A DNA stretch of 64,000 nucleotides from Shewanella sp. AS1. GTDB taxonomy: Bacteria > Pseudomonadota > Gammaproteobacteria > Enterobacterales > Shewanellaceae. The position numbers were made by a program, and so were the translations under genes. Position 1 is the first letter of the stretch; the number at the start of each line of letters is the position of its first letter. The stretch lies in NCBI RefSeq assembly GCF_021412565.1, contig NZ_JAKCLJ010000001.1:885872-949871 (forward strand). The letters are read 5' to 3'. The notes below the pieces were generated by a model, which did not search any database, was not told where the DNA came from, and saw only the letters and a list, made by a program, of their open reading frames with translations. Shown piece by piece: positions 9,239 through 19,287 of this stretch.

Positions 9239-9664
9239 CTTGTACCCATAGCAAACCATCATAATTGAGGATTGGATCTTGCGAGGTCACTAGGAGAAAG
9301 CATGTCTCCTGTGGCCTGATGGTTTTCTCAAGCAACCTGTTTTTAGGTGTATAAATTTAGATGTATTAGTTTAGATGTATTAGTTTAGATGTATTAGTTT
9401 AGATTCTTGCTGTTAAGCTACCTCTTTTAAGCTCATTTCTTTAAGCCCCCTGTTTTAAAATTACTCCTTTAAAATGCCTCTTTAAAAGGTCTTTGCTACC
9501 CTTGCTCTCTGTAGACTTATGCTGTTTTGAATTAGCTTATATTTTTAGTTAACTTATTGTTTAATAACTTAAAAATATTATCGTCAGTCGACGAGACTTG
9601 TTGCTAAAGGCTTTTTAATTATAAGCTTATTGAATAATATGCCATTGATAGTTTGGGTGATGTT
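9239..9664. other. AT-rich intergenic region
   Basis: No coding frame with a convincing start was seen in these 426 bases. The stretch is strongly T/A-rich, holds a 14-bp tandem repeat (9357-9404) and a run of loosely similar CTTTTAAGC/CTTTAAA words from 9420 to 9495. The promoter of the tyrosine phosphatase gene presumably lies at its right end, but no clear -35/-10 pair could be fixed. Confidence 0.6.
9357..9404 (+). repeat. 14-bp tandem repeat, three copies plus a partial
   Basis: Three exact copies of TTAGATGTATTAGT occupy 9357-9370, 9371-9384 and 9385-9398, followed by a partial TTAGAT. It lies in non-coding AT-rich sequence. Exact identity of the copies points to recent slippage expansion, and the copy number probably varies between strains. 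Confidence 0.9.
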
Positions 9665-10144
9665 ATGAAGCGTATCAATTCTGTTTTGTTTGTCTGTATG
9701 GGTAATATCTGTCGTTCGCCAACGGCGGAGGCTATCTTCAAGGCTAAGGCGGCCCGCAGAGGGGTTGCCATCGAAGTGGACTCGGCCGGCACTATCGATT
9801 ACCACCAGGGCGAGCAAAGCGATCGCCGGGCGAGGGCGGCAGGAGAGCGGCGCGGATATGATTTTTCCAGCATTCGTGCCAGAGGTGTTAGTGATTATGA
9901 TTTCGCCCATTTCGATCTGATTTTGGCGGCAGATAATCATAATATGCGTGACTTGATGCAGCGTTGTCCTGTAGAGCACAGGCATAAACTGGCCTTGATG
10001 TTATCTTTTGCCAAGAGTGATCACACAGAAGTGCCCGATCCCTATTATGGTGGCGATAAAGGGTTTGAGTTAGTGCTGGATTTACTGGAGCAGAGTTGTG
10101 ACCGCTTATTGGATAATATCCAATATGGCTCGGGCGAACTCTAG
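9665..10144 (+). CDS. Low-molecular-weight protein tyrosine phosphatase
   Basis: A 159-residue LMW-PTP. The phosphate-binding loop is VLFVCMGNICRSPTAEA with nucleophile Cys11 and Arg17 (CX5R), and the general acid is in EVPDPYYGGDKGFE. Family members dephosphorylate protein tyrosines; those paired with a BY-kinase (Wzb/Etp) regulate capsule export, but no kinase or capsule genes are adjacent, so this is probably the housekeeping (YwlE/arginine-phosphatase or cytosolic LMW-PTP) type. The frame extends to a TTG at 9653, but ATG 9665, giving MKRINSVLFVC, is preferred. Confidence 0.92.
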   Translation: MKRINSVLFVCMGNICRSPTAEAIFKAKAARRGVAIEVDSAGTIDYHQGEQSDRRARAAGERRGYDFSSIRARGVSDYDFAHFDLILAADNHNMRDLMQRCPVEHRHKLALMLSFAKSDHTEVPDPYYGGDKGFELVLDLLEQSCDRLLDNIQYGSGEL

Positions 10145-10292
10145 GGATTAGTCTGTTAGTCAATGCGGAGGCAGTGAAAAATAGGCGACGCTGTTATTAA
10201 TCGTCTTTAACTATCATTAACCGCCATTAACAGCTAATAATTGGCATTAATTACAGGCTATTGTCGCCCATGCTTAGAGATGGTTTTTATGA

Positions 10293-11234
10293 TCAGTCGT
10301 TGTGCCGCACACCTGAGCGTTTTAGCTTTTCAGCTTCCAGTTTCTGCTGTTTTAAGGCTGCTTTCTCGGCGAGTATTCGGGCAACTTCCGCTTTCTCAGC
10401 TTCTGCCATTTCAGGCGTTTCTAAGGATAAGAGACCAATTTTACCGGAGCGAAATTCGTGAAGTAACAGCTCAGATGCCTTGTGAAGATCGATGCGTCCC
10501 CCCGGTCTCAGAGCGCCGCGTTTACGACCGATGGCTTCCAGCAAACCTATATCCTCTTTAGGCAACTCTTTGAGTTTATAACGTTCCGCTATGGCATCTG
10601 GGTAGGCCTGTAAGAAATATTCAGCGGCGAACATAGCCACATCTTCATATTCCATTGCAGTATCTTTGATAGCGCCCGTGACGGCCAGACGGTAGCTGCT
10701 GGCTTCATTGTCTACTTTCGGCCATAAGATACCTGGAGTATCGGATAATACGATACCGTTCTTTAGATTGATCCGCTGCTGACGCTTGGTGACTGCGGGC
10801 TCATTACCTGTCTTGGCTATCACTCTGCCTGCTAAGATATTGATGATGGTAGATTTCCCTACATTTGGGATCCCCATAATCATGGTGCGGATATCTTTCT
10901 CTGTAGTATCACGGCTGGGGACCAGCTTACGGCAAAGGTCGGGGATCTTCTTCACCTGAGCGGCTTGCAGGGTTGTGATCGCCATGGCTTTCACCCCTTG
11001 CTCCTGCTCAAGATAATCTATCCACAGCTGTGTGGTTACAGGATCGGCTAAGTCAGATTTATTGAGCAATTTGATACAGGGTCTATCGCCACGCAGTGTC
11101 TTGACCATAGGGTTTTCGCTGCTGAAAGGGATCCTGGCATCGAGTACCTCAATCACGAGATCGATTTGAGGCATTACCTCTTCAATCTCTTTGCGTGCCT
11201 TGTGCATGTGACCGGGATACCACTGAATAGCCAT
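10293..11234 (-). CDS. ylqF: Ribosome-biogenesis GTPase YlqF/RbgA
   Basis: A 313-residue circularly permuted GTPase. The G motifs occur in the order G4 (LLNKSDLAD, near residue 57), G1 (GIPNVGKST, near 121) and G3 (SDTPGI, near 165), which is diagnostic of the YlqF/YjeQ/YawG class. The N-terminus MAIQWYPGHMHKARKEI is the YlqF signature. B. subtilis RbgA assists late 50S subunit assembly; the same role is inferred here. The C-terminal tail is a charged Ala/Lys/Glu helix, which is longer than in some homologues. It is separated from the oxygenase gene upstream by about 100 bases and may share its transcript. Confidence 0.93.
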   Translation of the reverse strand: MAIQWYPGHMHKARKEIEEVMPQIDLVIEVLDARIPFSSENPMVKTLRGDRPCIKLLNKSDLADPVTTQLWIDYLEQEQGVKAMAITTLQAAQVKKIPDLCRKLVPSRDTTEKDIRTMIMGIPNVGKSTIINILAGRVIAKTGNEPAVTKRQQRINLKNGIVLSDTPGILWPKVDNEASSYRLAVTGAIKDTAMEYEDVAMFAAEYFLQAYPDAIAERYKLKELPKEDIGLLEAIGRKRGALRPGGRIDLHKASELLLHEFRSGKIGLLSLETPEMAEAEKAEVARILAEKAALKQQKLEAEKLKRSGVRHND

Positions 11235-11338
11235 TGTTTTACTCTGCTCTGAAACTTAAGTTGCGGGGGATTTTACCTTGAAACGCACTAAAAATCACAA
11301 ATATAAAGCGCCAATCGGCGCCTTATCTCTATCTGGTT

Positions 11339-12208
11339 TTATATTAGACCAAGTTCTCGCAGTCTTTCCATCAGATAACTTTCGGCGGTGTAACGCTCCG
11401 AGAGAACAACCTCAGGCTTAGGGTGCAGAAACAGAGGTAAAGAGATGCGCGAGCGGCTCTTATCAGCACCTTCTGGGTTGATCACTCTGTGGGTGGTTGA
11501 TGGGAAGTATCCACCTGAGGCCTCCTGCAGCATATCACCGGTATTGATGATGATATTGCCAAAGTCACTGGGAACATCAAGCCATTTACCTTGTTTACTC
11601 TTCACTTGCAGACCGGGTTCATTGGCTGCCGGCAGCAGAGTCAGAAGGTTAATATCTTCATGGGCGGCGGCTCGAATGGCTCCAAGCTCTTCAGCACCAG
11701 ATAGTGGTGGATAATGTAAGATCCGTAGCAGTGTTCTCTGGCTCTCCTCTATCATCTTAGGTAGGGCCATTGAATAGTTAGCCGCAATATCGGCTGGGGT
11801 ATATGCTTCAACCCAGCTGAGTAACTCTGCCGCCAGAGCATTGGCCTGATCATAATAGTTGAGGATATTTTCCCTTAGTTCATCAGGAATGCGTCCCCAG
11901 GGATAAACATGATAGAACTCTTTAATATCCTTAACGTTATTTCCTTTCGCTGTTTCAGAGACATCAGCGGGGAAGAAACCATCATGGGTTTCTGTGCTAA
12001 ACAGATAAGCCTGCTTGGCATCGCTATCGAAAAACGTCTGCCACTGGGCGTAAATGGTCTCAACTAAACTTTGCTTAATCGGATGGTTTGTTAATACACC
12101 GAAACCTGTGTTGCGTAAGGAATTGACAAATTGTTGTGCACTGTCGGGCGCGCGGTAATCAATTGTTTCTAATTGTTCAGCTTTTAATGGCATAGCTTCT
12201 AATGGCAT
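11339..12208 (-). CDS. 2-oxoglutarate/Fe(II)-dependent oxygenase, isopenicillin-N-synthase family
   Basis: A 289-residue non-haem iron oxygenase. The iron triad is visible as AAHEDINLLTLLP (His-x-Asp) and STTHRV (distal His), and the co-substrate-binding arginine is in SRISLPLFLHP. The N-terminal block with NTGFGVLTNH is that of the DIOX_N domain. Substrate is unknown; neighbours give no clue. Two in-frame ATGs (12208 and 12193) begin near-identical words MPLEA and MPLKA, and the upstream one is used because of the AAGGT 11 bases ahead of it. Assignment to the family is firm, function open. Confidence 0.85.
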   Translation of the reverse strand: MPLEAMPLKAEQLETIDYRAPDSAQQFVNSLRNTGFGVLTNHPIKQSLVETIYAQWQTFFDSDAKQAYLFSTETHDGFFPADVSETAKGNNVKDIKEFYHVYPWGRIPDELRENILNYYDQANALAAELLSWVEAYTPADIAANYSMALPKMIEESQRTLLRILHYPPLSGAEELGAIRAAAHEDINLLTLLPAANEPGLQVKSKQGKWLDVPSDFGNIIINTGDMLQEASGGYFPSTTHRVINPEGADKSRSRISLPLFLHPKPEVVLSERYTAESYLMERLRELGLI

Positions 12209-12501
12209 AGTTTTTCTGACCTTATTGACCCCTTTTGCGGCAGTGTAACCCTCATAGGGTGCAACAGCAAAGAAGTGTGACTTTAATCACTTAAATTATT
12301 GTTTATTAGCTAAGTTATCTGGTTTTGCTTTGTTGGTTTTTGCCTTGGTTTTTAAATTGTTGAGTCAAAACAGTCGCGCTTAAAATGAGTGTCGCTAATA
12401 GTTGAGTTAATCCCTTGGGCTTTATCTGATACGCTTATGAATATGGATAAAAAGATGTGTGTCTGCTTGGGCTTGTTGAGCTAGTTGAGTGAGTACAAAT
12501 A

Positions 12502-13431
12502 ATGCGTAAATTAACTGAATTTGAGCAGTATGTGATCGAGGATAAGGGCACAGAGCCTCCTTTCAGCGGTGAATATTATCGGCATGAGGCGAGGGGCATC
12601 TATCATTGTAAACGTTGTGATGCACCTTTATATCGCTCAGAAGATAAATTTAACGCCCACTGCGGCTGGCCCGCTTTCGATGATGAGATCCAAGGGGCGG
12701 TGAAGCGTTTGCCCGATGCCGATGGGCGGCGAGTAGAGATAGTCTGCTCGCAGTGCGATGCCCACCTTGGCCATGTGTTTGAGGGAGAATATTTAACGGA
12801 GAAAAACCTCAGGCACTGTGTAAACTCGGTTTCTCTCTTGTTTAAATCGCTGCAGAAGGATGACATGCCCATTAGCGAGCAGGCGCAGACGAAAGCAAAA
12901 ACCGACAAGGCAACATTCGGCGGCGGCTGTTTCTGGTGTTTAGAAGCTATATTTACTCAGGTTAAAGGCGTGCTTTCGGTACAATCCGGATATGCAGGCG
13001 GTGAGGCGCAGGAGGCAAATTACAAGGCTGTGTGCAGCGGAAACACGGGTCATGCAGAGGTGGTACAGCTTGAGTTTGACCCTCAGCAAATCAGCTTCCG
13101 TGAGTTGCTGTTGATCTTTTTTCAGAGTCACGATCCGACGACCTTAAACCGTCAGGGCAATGATGTCGGGCCACAGTACCGCTCGGTGATCTTCGCCCAT
13201 GATGATGCCCAGATCCGCTGCGTCACTGAGATGTTAGCCGAGCTGGAGCAACATAAACTGTATGATAACCCCGTTGTTACTCAACTGACGGCATTTGAAG
13301 ATTTCTATCCTGCCGAGAGCTATCATAACGACTACTATGCCCATAATTCTCAGCAGCCTTACTGCCAAATTGTCGTAAAGCCAAAGGTCGACAAATTCAG
13401 GGCGGTGTTTGTTGATAAACTGAAGCGGTGA
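12502..13431 (+). CDS. msrBA: Bifunctional methionine sulfoxide reductase, MsrB-MsrA fusion
   Basis: A 309-residue fusion repairing both diastereomers of oxidised methionine. Residues 1-117 are MsrB, specific for the R form, with zinc pairs Cys36/Cys39 and Cys82/Cys85 and the catalytic Cys106 in RHCVNS. A short linker (about 118-135) leads to MsrA, specific for the S form, with GGGCFWC (catalytic Cys143) and the resolving region near the C-terminus. The B-then-A order is the reverse of the MsrA-MsrB order of Neisseria PilB and Streptococcus. No signal peptide, so it acts in the cytoplasm. It is a single gene with a good terminator. Confidence 0.94.
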   Translation: MRKLTEFEQYVIEDKGTEPPFSGEYYRHEARGIYHCKRCDAPLYRSEDKFNAHCGWPAFDDEIQGAVKRLPDADGRRVEIVCSQCDAHLGHVFEGEYLTEKNLRHCVNSVSLLFKSLQKDDMPISEQAQTKAKTDKATFGGGCFWCLEAIFTQVKGVLSVQSGYAGGEAQEANYKAVCSGNTGHAEVVQLEFDPQQISFRELLLIFFQSHDPTTLNRQGNDVGPQYRSVIFAHDDAQIRCVTEMLAELEQHKLYDNPVVTQLTAFEDFYPAESYHNDYYAHNSQQPYCQIVVKPKVDKFRAVFVDKLKR

Positions 13432-13452
13432 ATCAGATACGGTGAATCAGAA
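13427..13452 (+). repeat. Direct duplication over the msrBA stop codon
   Basis: Two adjacent copies of CGGTGAATCAGA, one containing the TGA stop of msrBA and the second just after it, form a roughly 14-bp tandem duplication. This is a small local slippage event with no apparent consequence for the protein. Confidence 0.75.
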
Positions 13453-13456
13453 ACAG

Positions 13457-13487
13457 CAAAGGCGCAGATAGCGCCTTTGTTGTTTTT
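13457..13487 (+). terminator. Intrinsic terminator after msrBA
   Basis: A 9-bp perfect stem (CAAAGGCGC at 13457-13465 with GCGCCTTTG at 13471-13479), loop AGATA, followed by TTGTTTTTA. It lies 25 bases past the msrBA stop and faces the SulP gene coming from the other side. Confidence 0.85.
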
Positions 13488-13528
13488 ACTGAAATAGTTA
13501 CTGGGTTAGCTAACTCGGTTAGTCTTAT

Positions 13529-15085
13529 TTAGTCGAGCTTGTCATCGGCCACCTTATAGTGGGGATCTTCAATCAGATTCACCTCGACAAGATCGCCAGC
13601 CTTATGTAATAGCTGTTTACAGTCGTGGCTTAAGTGGCGCAGGTGCAAACGTTTTCCGGCATTGACATAGCGTTCAGCTAAGGTATCTATGGCATCGAGT
13701 GCAGAGTGATCGCAAACCCGGGAGTTTTGAAAGTCGACAATGACATCGTCGGGATCATCTTGGGTGTGGAACAGCTCGAGAAACTCGGCGGTTGAGCCAA
13801 AAAACAGCGGGCCGTTAAGTTTATAGACTTTCCAGCCATTGGTATCTTCGCTTACCTGAACATTGATATGTTTGGCATGCTCCCAAGCAAACACAAGTGC
13901 AGAGACAATCACACCCACGAATACCGCGAAGGCTAAATCGGTAAAGACAGTCACAACAGTAACCAAGATGATGACAAAGGCATCGTGCTTAGGCACTTTA
14001 CGCATCACCTTAAAGCTGGCCCATTCAAAGGTGCCCAGCACGACCATAAACATCACACCTACTAGGGCAGCGAGTGGGATCATCTCTATCAGGGATGAGC
14101 CAAACAGGATAAAGGCCAGCAGGGCAACAGCCGCTGTGATCCCAGATAAACGACCACGACCACCAGAGTTAATATTGATCATCGATTGGCCTATCATGGC
14201 ACAGCCACCCATGGCGCCGAAGAAACCGCTGGTGATATTGCCTAGACCCTGACCAACACACTCTTTGTTACCGCGTCCACGGGTGTTGGTCATTTCATCA
14301 ATCACTGTAAGGGTCAGCAGAGACTCAATCAAGCCTACAGCCGCGAGGATAAATGAGTATGGCAGTATGATATACAGGGTCTCTAGACTGAATGGCACAG
14401 AGGGGATAGCAAAAATTGGCAGGCTACCTGCGATAGTTGCATTATCATCGCCGCTCATGGATTTTAAGAAATCCAGTACATTGCGGGTGTCGAGATTAAA
14501 GAACACCACGATAAAGGTAACAGTTAAAATCGCCGCGAGTGAGGAGGGGAAGGCGGTGGTGATTTTAGGTAAAAAGTGGATGATAGCCATGGTCAGGGCA
14601 ACCAGCCCCAGCATGAGGATCAGCTGATCTTGTGGCAACCAAGCTAATACCCCATTGCTGTCAGGTACCTTAAATTGGCCAAGTTGAGCAAGGAAGATCA
14701 CTATGGCCAGACCGTTAACGAAGCCTATCATGACAGGATAGGGCACGATACGGATAAACTTGCCCAGTTTAAATAGGCCGCAGCTGACTTGAATGAGGCC
14801 CGCTAATACGACGGCAGCAAAAAGGTATTGAATGCCATGCTCTGCGACAAGTGCCACCATGACGACTGCCATGGCGCCGGTTGCACCAGAGATCATGCCT
14901 GGGCGTCCACCGATCAAGGCGGTAACCAGCCCCATGATAAAGGCGGCATAAAGGCCAACCATAGGCTCGACACCTGCAACGAATGCAAAGGCGACAGCTT
15001 CGGGGATCAGGGCCAGGGCAACAGTAAGACCGGAGAGTAAATCCGCTTTGTGGCTGCTGGTTTTATGACGGATAAGATCGAACAT
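13529..15085 (-). CDS. SulP-family anion transporter with STAS domain
   Basis: A 518-residue inner-membrane transporter of the SLC26/SulP family. The N-terminus runs into membrane spans with the family block [20 protein letters not shown], about 10-14 hydrophobic segments follow to residue 400, and a C-terminal cytoplasmic STAS domain (about residues 410-510) contains [22 protein letters not shown]. Bacterial members carry sulfate, bicarbonate or dicarboxylates; the substrate cannot be told from sequence. It is unlinked to cysteine or carbonic-anhydrase genes, so bicarbonate (BicA-like) and sulfate remain equally possible. Confidence 0.9.
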   Translation of the reverse strand: MFDLIRHKTSSHKADLLSGLTVALALIPEAVAFAFVAGVEPMVGLYAAFIMGLVTALIGGRPGMISGATGAMAVVMVALVAEHGIQYLFAAVVLAGLIQVSCGLFKLGKFIRIVPYPVMIGFVNGLAIVIFLAQLGQFKVPDSNGVLAWLPQDQLILMLGLVALTMAIIHFLPKITTAFPSSLAAILTVTFIVVFFNLDTRNVLDFLKSMSGDDNATIAGSLPIFAIPSVPFSLETLYIILPYSFILAAVGLIESLLTLTVIDEMTNTRGRGNKECVGQGLGNITSGFFGAMGGCAMIGQSMININSGGRGRLSGITAAVALLAFILFGSSLIEMIPLAALVGVMFMVVLGTFEWASFKVMRKVPKHDAFVIILVTVVTVFTDLAFAVFVGVIVSALVFAWEHAKHINVQVSEDTNGWKVYKLNGPLFFGSTAEFLELFHTQDDPDDVIVDFQNSRVCDHSALDAIDTLAERYVNAGKRLHLRHLSHDCKQLLHKAGDLVEVNLIEDPHYKVADDKLD

Positions 15086-15158
15086 TTAACCTCTGTTATT
15101 ATTTTGTAAGTTCAAATTTAACGGGCGGATACTAACAAAGTTGCACTTGTAATGACAT

Positions 15159-15187
15159 AAAAAAAAGCCATGCAGATAGCATGGCTT
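15159..15187 (-). terminator. Intrinsic terminator of rne
   Basis: Stem GCCATGC (15167-15173) with GCATGGC (15179-15185), extended by AA/TT, with loop AGATA. On the minus strand it is followed by eight U residues (the A-run at 15159-15166). It lies about 45 bases past the rne stop, behind a second hairpin. Confidence 0.85.
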
Positions 15188-15192
15188 GGGTA

Positions 15193-15214
15193 GGCGTCTT
15201 TTGTAAAAGACGCC
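15193..15214 (-). other. Second hairpin downstream of rne
   Basis: A 10-bp perfect inverted repeat, GGCGTCTTTT at 15193-15202 and AAAAGACGCC at 15205-15214, lies between the rne stop and the terminator. It lacks its own U-run on the minus strand beyond the stem. It may protect the 3' end or work with the terminator. Confidence 0.7.
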
Positions 15215-15228
15215 TGATTCGCTGACAG

Positions 15229-18200
15229 TTATGGACGCGCCATATCTGAGGCTGCGCTGTTGGGTTTAGTCGCAGGTTGCTTCGCTTCTTTCTCGCTTGC
15301 TTCATATTGACGTCCCGATGGGATATCAACAGTCGGCTTAGATTCAACCTGTGGTTTGGTCATGGTAGAGGTTACCATAGTCCCAAAACGACTTACCGCT
15401 TTCGCCGCCGGTTTCGCTTCAGCAGGTTTTTCGGTTACTTCGACCTTAGCTTTTGCCGGTACCGCAGCGCTTGGAGCTGCAACTGCCGCAGGTTTAGCCA
15501 TAGGTGCCGAGGCAGTTGTGCTGCTTGCTGCAGCTTTTTCAGCCTTAGGCTCTGATCTAGGAGCACTGTTTTTTGCCTCATCAGCAACTGGCTGCTCTTT
15601 AACATCAGCCTGTGTTTTAGCGTCTTCAAGTGTCTCAGTTTCTTGAGCCGCTACAGCGACTTCCTGCACAGCTTGTTCAGAGGCAGCTTGTTCAGAGACA
15701 GCTTCTTCAGAGGCAGTAGCTTCTACAGCCGCTTCGTTAGCATTTACTTCTTCAGCTGGGGAAGCCGATTCAGTAGTGGCTGGTTCCACAACCTCTTGGG
15801 TCGCAGATTCTTTAGCGGCGAGAGGCTCAGTCACTTCTGCTACTGGTTCACTTTTAACTTCTGCTGGTGAATCAGTCTCTTGCTCAGACTGTGGCTCAGT
15901 TTGCTGCTCTGATTGTTGTGCAGAGGCGGCCTTTGCAGACTCTTGTGTTGGAGCCACTTCAGTCTCAGTTGCCGAAAGCGCCTCGACATCCAGGAAAGGT
16001 GCAGTCTCAACCTCATTTGGAATAAATGCCGGTTCTTGACCTTCTTGGCTTGAGTCCTCATCACGGCGGCGACGTTGGCCTGCGGCGCGAAGATGACGTG
16101 GGCTACGACGACTACGGCGCTGTCCATCACGGCTTTCACGCTTGGTTTCAGCATCGCTGTCTTTGTCAGTATCGGCTACCTGAGCTTCCTCTGAATTGCC
16201 AGTAAGTTCATCGGTATTAGCCTTTGAGTCCGCGACTTTGGCTGCTTGCGCTTTCACCTCTGCAGTATTTTCTGGCTCAGCCTGGCTTGAACTGGTCTGG
16301 CTTGATTCGGCCTGAGTAGATTCGGAGCGTACCTTGTCATCAGCTTCCGCTTCCTTGCTGGCTTTTGGCTCAGTAGTTTCAGCTTTATCCTGCTCTTTAT
16401 CCTGTTTAGGCTTGGCCTTACGAGGCTGACGTTTAGCGCGCGGCGCCTTCTCATCAGACTTAGTCTCGGATTTAGTTTCAGGTTTAGTCTCAGACTTAGC
16501 CTCAGATTTCGCATCAGACTTGGCTTCACTCTTAGCGGCATCTTTTTTCGCTGTATCTAGTTGCAGATCAGCATCCTGAGTGATCACATCTGGCGCTGCT
16601 GTCTGCTCAAGTGCAGTTTCATCAGTTTGTTGCTCAGTCGTGACGCGCACCTTGCGGCGCATGTTACGACGCTGACGACGTTCTCTTGCCGCTTCCTGTT
16701 TAGGTTGCTGCTCTTGAGATTCTTCGCTTACTTTTGTCTCAGTCTGTGACTTAGCGTCTTCACGTTTTACACGTTTGTCGTTGCGACCTTTCGCTGGACG
16801 AGAGTCAGTGCTGCCAGACTTGCTGTTACGGCTGCGCTTGTTGTTCTCGTTTTCGCTAGTCTCACTCTCATCACGGTTACGGCGATTGTCAGTGCGGCGA
16901 GTGTTGTTGCGACGACCCTTACCACGGTTTTGGCTACTGCGGCGAGGTTGTTCTTTGGTTTCTTTCTTCTCGCTTTCTTTGCTGTCAGAGCTAAAGAGTT
17001 TAGCGATAGCACCAAGGAGTTTAGAGATAAGGCCTGGCTCAGCTTCTTTCTTCTCGGTAGCTTTGGGTTTTGTCGCCTGAGGTTGAGGTGCGGATTGTAC
17101 CGGCGCGGCAAAGCCCTTTAATGCCGGCTCGGGCGAGGCTGCACGCTCAAGCTTACGGGGCTCATAAAGCTTGCTCTCTGGTTTCTCAAGCAGCTTGTAG
17201 CTGGCTTCTGTGATCTGCTCATCCTTGCGATGACGGGTCACGCGGTAATCCGGTGTCGTCATATTAGGATCGGGGATCACATAGACTTCAACATCATGGC
17301 GCTGCTCGGTAATGCGAATCGCTTTACGCTTCTCGTTTAGCAAGAAGGCGGCAACATCCACAGGCACTACGGCCTCAATTTGCGAGGTATTTTCTTTAAT
17401 CGCTTCCTCTTCCATCAGGCGTAAGATGGATAAGGCTAAAGATTCAGTGCCACGAATGGTGCCTTGGCCATGACAGCGCGGACAGATGTGCGCGGCCGAT
17501 TCTTCTAGAGAAGGGCGCAGACGTTGACGAGACATCTCCATCAGACCAAAACGCGAGATACGGCCTAACTGGACGCGGGCGCGGTCGTGATGTACGGCAT
17601 CACGCATTCTGTTTTCCACTTCACGCTGGTGTCTTACTGGTGTCATATCGATAAAGTCGATCACCACTAGGCCACCTAAGTCACGCAGACGCAGTTGACG
17701 TGCGATTTCGTCGGCCGCTTCCAAGTTGGTGTTCAGTGCGGTTTCTTCAATATCACCGCCTTTAGTGGCACGGGCAGAGTTGATATCGATTGAGGTCAGT
17801 GCCTCGGTCGGATCGATAACGATTGAACCGCCAGAAGGCAGGCGAACTTCACGCTGGAAGGCCGATTCAATCTGAGTTTCAATCTGATAATGGGTAAAGA
17901 GTGGTACTTCAGCTTCGTAACGTTTGATACGATCGACAAAGTCAGGGCGCACCAGGGCAACGTGTTGCTTGGCTTGCTCATAAATACGTGGATGGTCGAT
18001 AAGCACTTCGCCTACATCGCGGCGCAGGTAGTCACGAATTGCACGTACAATAACGTTACTTTCCTGATGGATAAGGAAAGGCGCTGGACGACTTTGTGAG
18101 GCTTCTTCAATCGCAGCCCAATGATGTTGCAGAACTTTTAAGTCCCACTTGAGTTCGGCTGCATCTTTGCCAACACCTGCGGTGCGTACGATTAAGCCCA

Positions 18201-18690
18201 TGCCTTGTGGCACTTCAAGCTCAGATAAGGCTTCTTTTAATTCGGTGCGCTCATCCCCTTCGATACGGCGTGAGATCCCGCCTGCACGAGGGTTGTTTGG
18301 CATCAAGACCAGATAGGAACCGGCGAGACTGATAAAGGTTGTTAAGGCCGCGCCTTTGTTGCCGCGTTCCTCTTTATCGATTTGTACGATAACTTCTTGA
18401 CCCTCTTTGATCACCTCTTTAATGCTTGGGCGACCCTGGAAAGAGTAACCTTTAGGGAAGTATTCGCGGGCAATTTCTTTTAGAGGAAGGAAGCCGTGAC
18501 GTTCGGCGCCATAATCGACGAAGGCAGCTTCGAGAGAGGGTTCTACGCGGGTAATTTTACCCTTGTAAATATTGGCTTTTTTCTGCTCATGACCTGGACT
18601 TTCAATGTCGAGATCATATAGCTGTTGCCCATCTACAAGGGCAACGCGCAACTCTTCTGATTGAGTTGCATTAATTAACATCCGTTTCAT
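15229..18690 (-). CDS. rne: Ribonuclease E
   Basis: RNase E is the endonuclease that starts decay of most mRNAs and processes rRNA and tRNA precursors, and it is the scaffold of the degradosome. The 1153-residue protein has the catalytic half at residues 1 to about 520: S1 domain ([19 protein letters not shown]), magnesium ligands Asp302 (IDINSA) and Asp345 (VVIDFIDM), and zinc-link CPRCHG with Cys403 and Cys406, each one position off the E. coli numbering. The rest is a low-complexity tail with Arg-rich RNA-binding patches ([26 protein letters not shown]), Lys-Ser-Glu repeats and a conserved [13 protein letters not shown] segment near the C-terminus. It diverges from rluC, as in E. coli, and has a long leader where autoregulation would act. 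Confidence 0.96.
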   Translation of the reverse strand: MKRMLINATQSEELRVALVDGQQLYDLDIESPGHEQKKANIYKGKITRVEPSLEAAFVDYGAERHGFLPLKEIAREYFPKGYSFQGRPSIKEVIKEGQEVIVQIDKEERGNKGAALTTFISLAGSYLVLMPNNPRAGGISRRIEGDERTELKEALSELEVPQGMGLIVRTAGVGKDAAELKWDLKVLQHHWAAIEEASQSRPAPFLIHQESNVIVRAIRDYLRRDVGEVLIDHPRIYEQAKQHVALVRPDFVDRIKRYEAEVPLFTHYQIETQIESAFQREVRLPSGGSIVIDPTEALTSIDINSARATKGGDIEETALNTNLEAADEIARQLRLRDLGGLVVIDFIDMTPVRHQREVENRMRDAVHHDRARVQLGRISRFGLMEMSRQRLRPSLEESAAHICPRCHGQGTIRGTESLALSILRLMEEEAIKENTSQIEAVVPVDVAAFLLNEKRKAIRITEQRHDVEVYVIPDPNMTTPDYRVTRHRKDEQITEASYKLLEKPESKLYEPRKLERAASPEPALKGFAAPVQSAPQPQATKPKATEKKEAEPGLISKLLGAIAKLFSSDSKESEKKETKEQPRRSSQNRGKGRRNNTRRTDNRRNRDESETSENENNKRSRNSKSGSTDSRPAKGRNDKRVKREDAKSQTETKVSEESQEQQPKQEAARERRQRRNMRRKVRVTTEQQTDETALEQTAAPDVITQDADLQLDTAKKDAAKSEAKSDAKSEAKSETKPETKSETKSDEKAPRAKRQPRKAKPKQDKEQDKAETTEPKASKEAEADDKVRSESTQAESSQTSSSQAEPENTAEVKAQAAKVADSKANTDELTGNSEEAQVADTDKDSDAETKRESRDGQRRSRRSPRHLRAAGQRRRRDEDSSQEGQEPAFIPNEVETAPFLDVEALSATETEVAPTQESAKAASAQQSEQQTEPQSEQETDSPAEVKSEPVAEVTEPLAAKESATQEVVEPATTESASPAEEVNANEAAVEATASEEAVSEQAASEQAVQEVAVAAQETETLEDAKTQADVKEQPVADEAKNSAPRSEPKAEKAAASSTTASAPMAKPAAVAAPSAAVPAKAKVEVTEKPAEAKPAAKAVSRFGTMVTSTMTKPQVESKPTVDIPSGRQYEASEKEAKQPATKPNSAASDMARP
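16452..16545 (-). repeat. Codon-level Lys-Ser-Glu/Asp repeats in rne
   Basis: Within the RNase E tail, about eight units of four residues ([12 protein letters not shown] and KPET variants) follow one another, encoded by near-identical 12-base words. This is a variable-number region inside the disordered scaffold between two Arg-rich patches. Confidence 0.8.
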
Positions 18691-19287
18691 GATGACGTAT
18701 TTCTTCTTAAAATAGGGTCATCAAACCACACATATTCGATGCATTACGGGCCTGGTTTGGTGTCCGAAAACCTCACGGCTTGGGTCCAGGCTAAAGGTGC
18801 GCAGATCTGTAAGACGCAATCGCTGCGTGTCGCTACCTATTTATGGCTCATTTTTAAATGTTTCGAAAAACAAGGAATTCGTTGTTAAACGTCAACCAAC
18901 CCCATAAATTCTAATGTACTTTCCGGTAATGCCAAAATCGATATAGTGTTCGTCTGACGACAAGCTAAAATTAAACTTCGAATTTGGGGCGCTATTCTTA
19001 GAGAAACCACATGAAAATGTGGCATTAGCACTGTGTTTGGTCGTTTAAACTCGTTTTATCGGTTCTTTGTGGTGCAACGACTTGCAAATCAATGGTTTGC
19101 TACTCAGTGGAAATGTTTTTTAGTCTCCGCTCTTCGCGCATGCATAGGGGGGATTATGAACACTTTATCCAATCTTTATCCCCATAAGCGAGGCAAATAT
19201 AGCAACAATCCAGAAAATCAGCAAATGGAAAGGCATAAAAGATCTGACTTGTGTACAATAAGCGGCTTGAACGATACAAGGCTTAGC
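18691..19287. other. rne-rluC divergent intergenic region (rne leader)
   Basis: Nearly 600 bases separate the rne start from the preferred rluC start. The rne-proximal part (18691-18900) is the probable 5' leader. In enterobacteria the corresponding 361-base leader folds into hairpins that RNase E itself cuts to regulate its own synthesis, and a similar role is inferred. The rluC side stays open in the rluC frame back to 19033, but that part has no resemblance to RluC. Confidence 0.6.
18908..18935 (-). promoter_or_regulatory. Candidate rne promoter
   Basis: On the minus strand, TTGGCA (18935-18930) is followed after 16 bases by TAGAAT (18913-18908). This would start transcription near 18901 and leave a leader of about 210 bases before the rne ATG. 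Pattern match only. Confidence 0.4.

Noticed and set aside
12437..12484. 15-codon frame just upstream of msrBA
   Set aside because: No SD, very short and not placed near any hairpin; considered a chance frame.
19033..19287. N-terminal extension of rluC in the same frame
   Set aside because: 85 residues with no similarity to RluC and a promoter-like -10 inside; the start at 19288 gives the family length.
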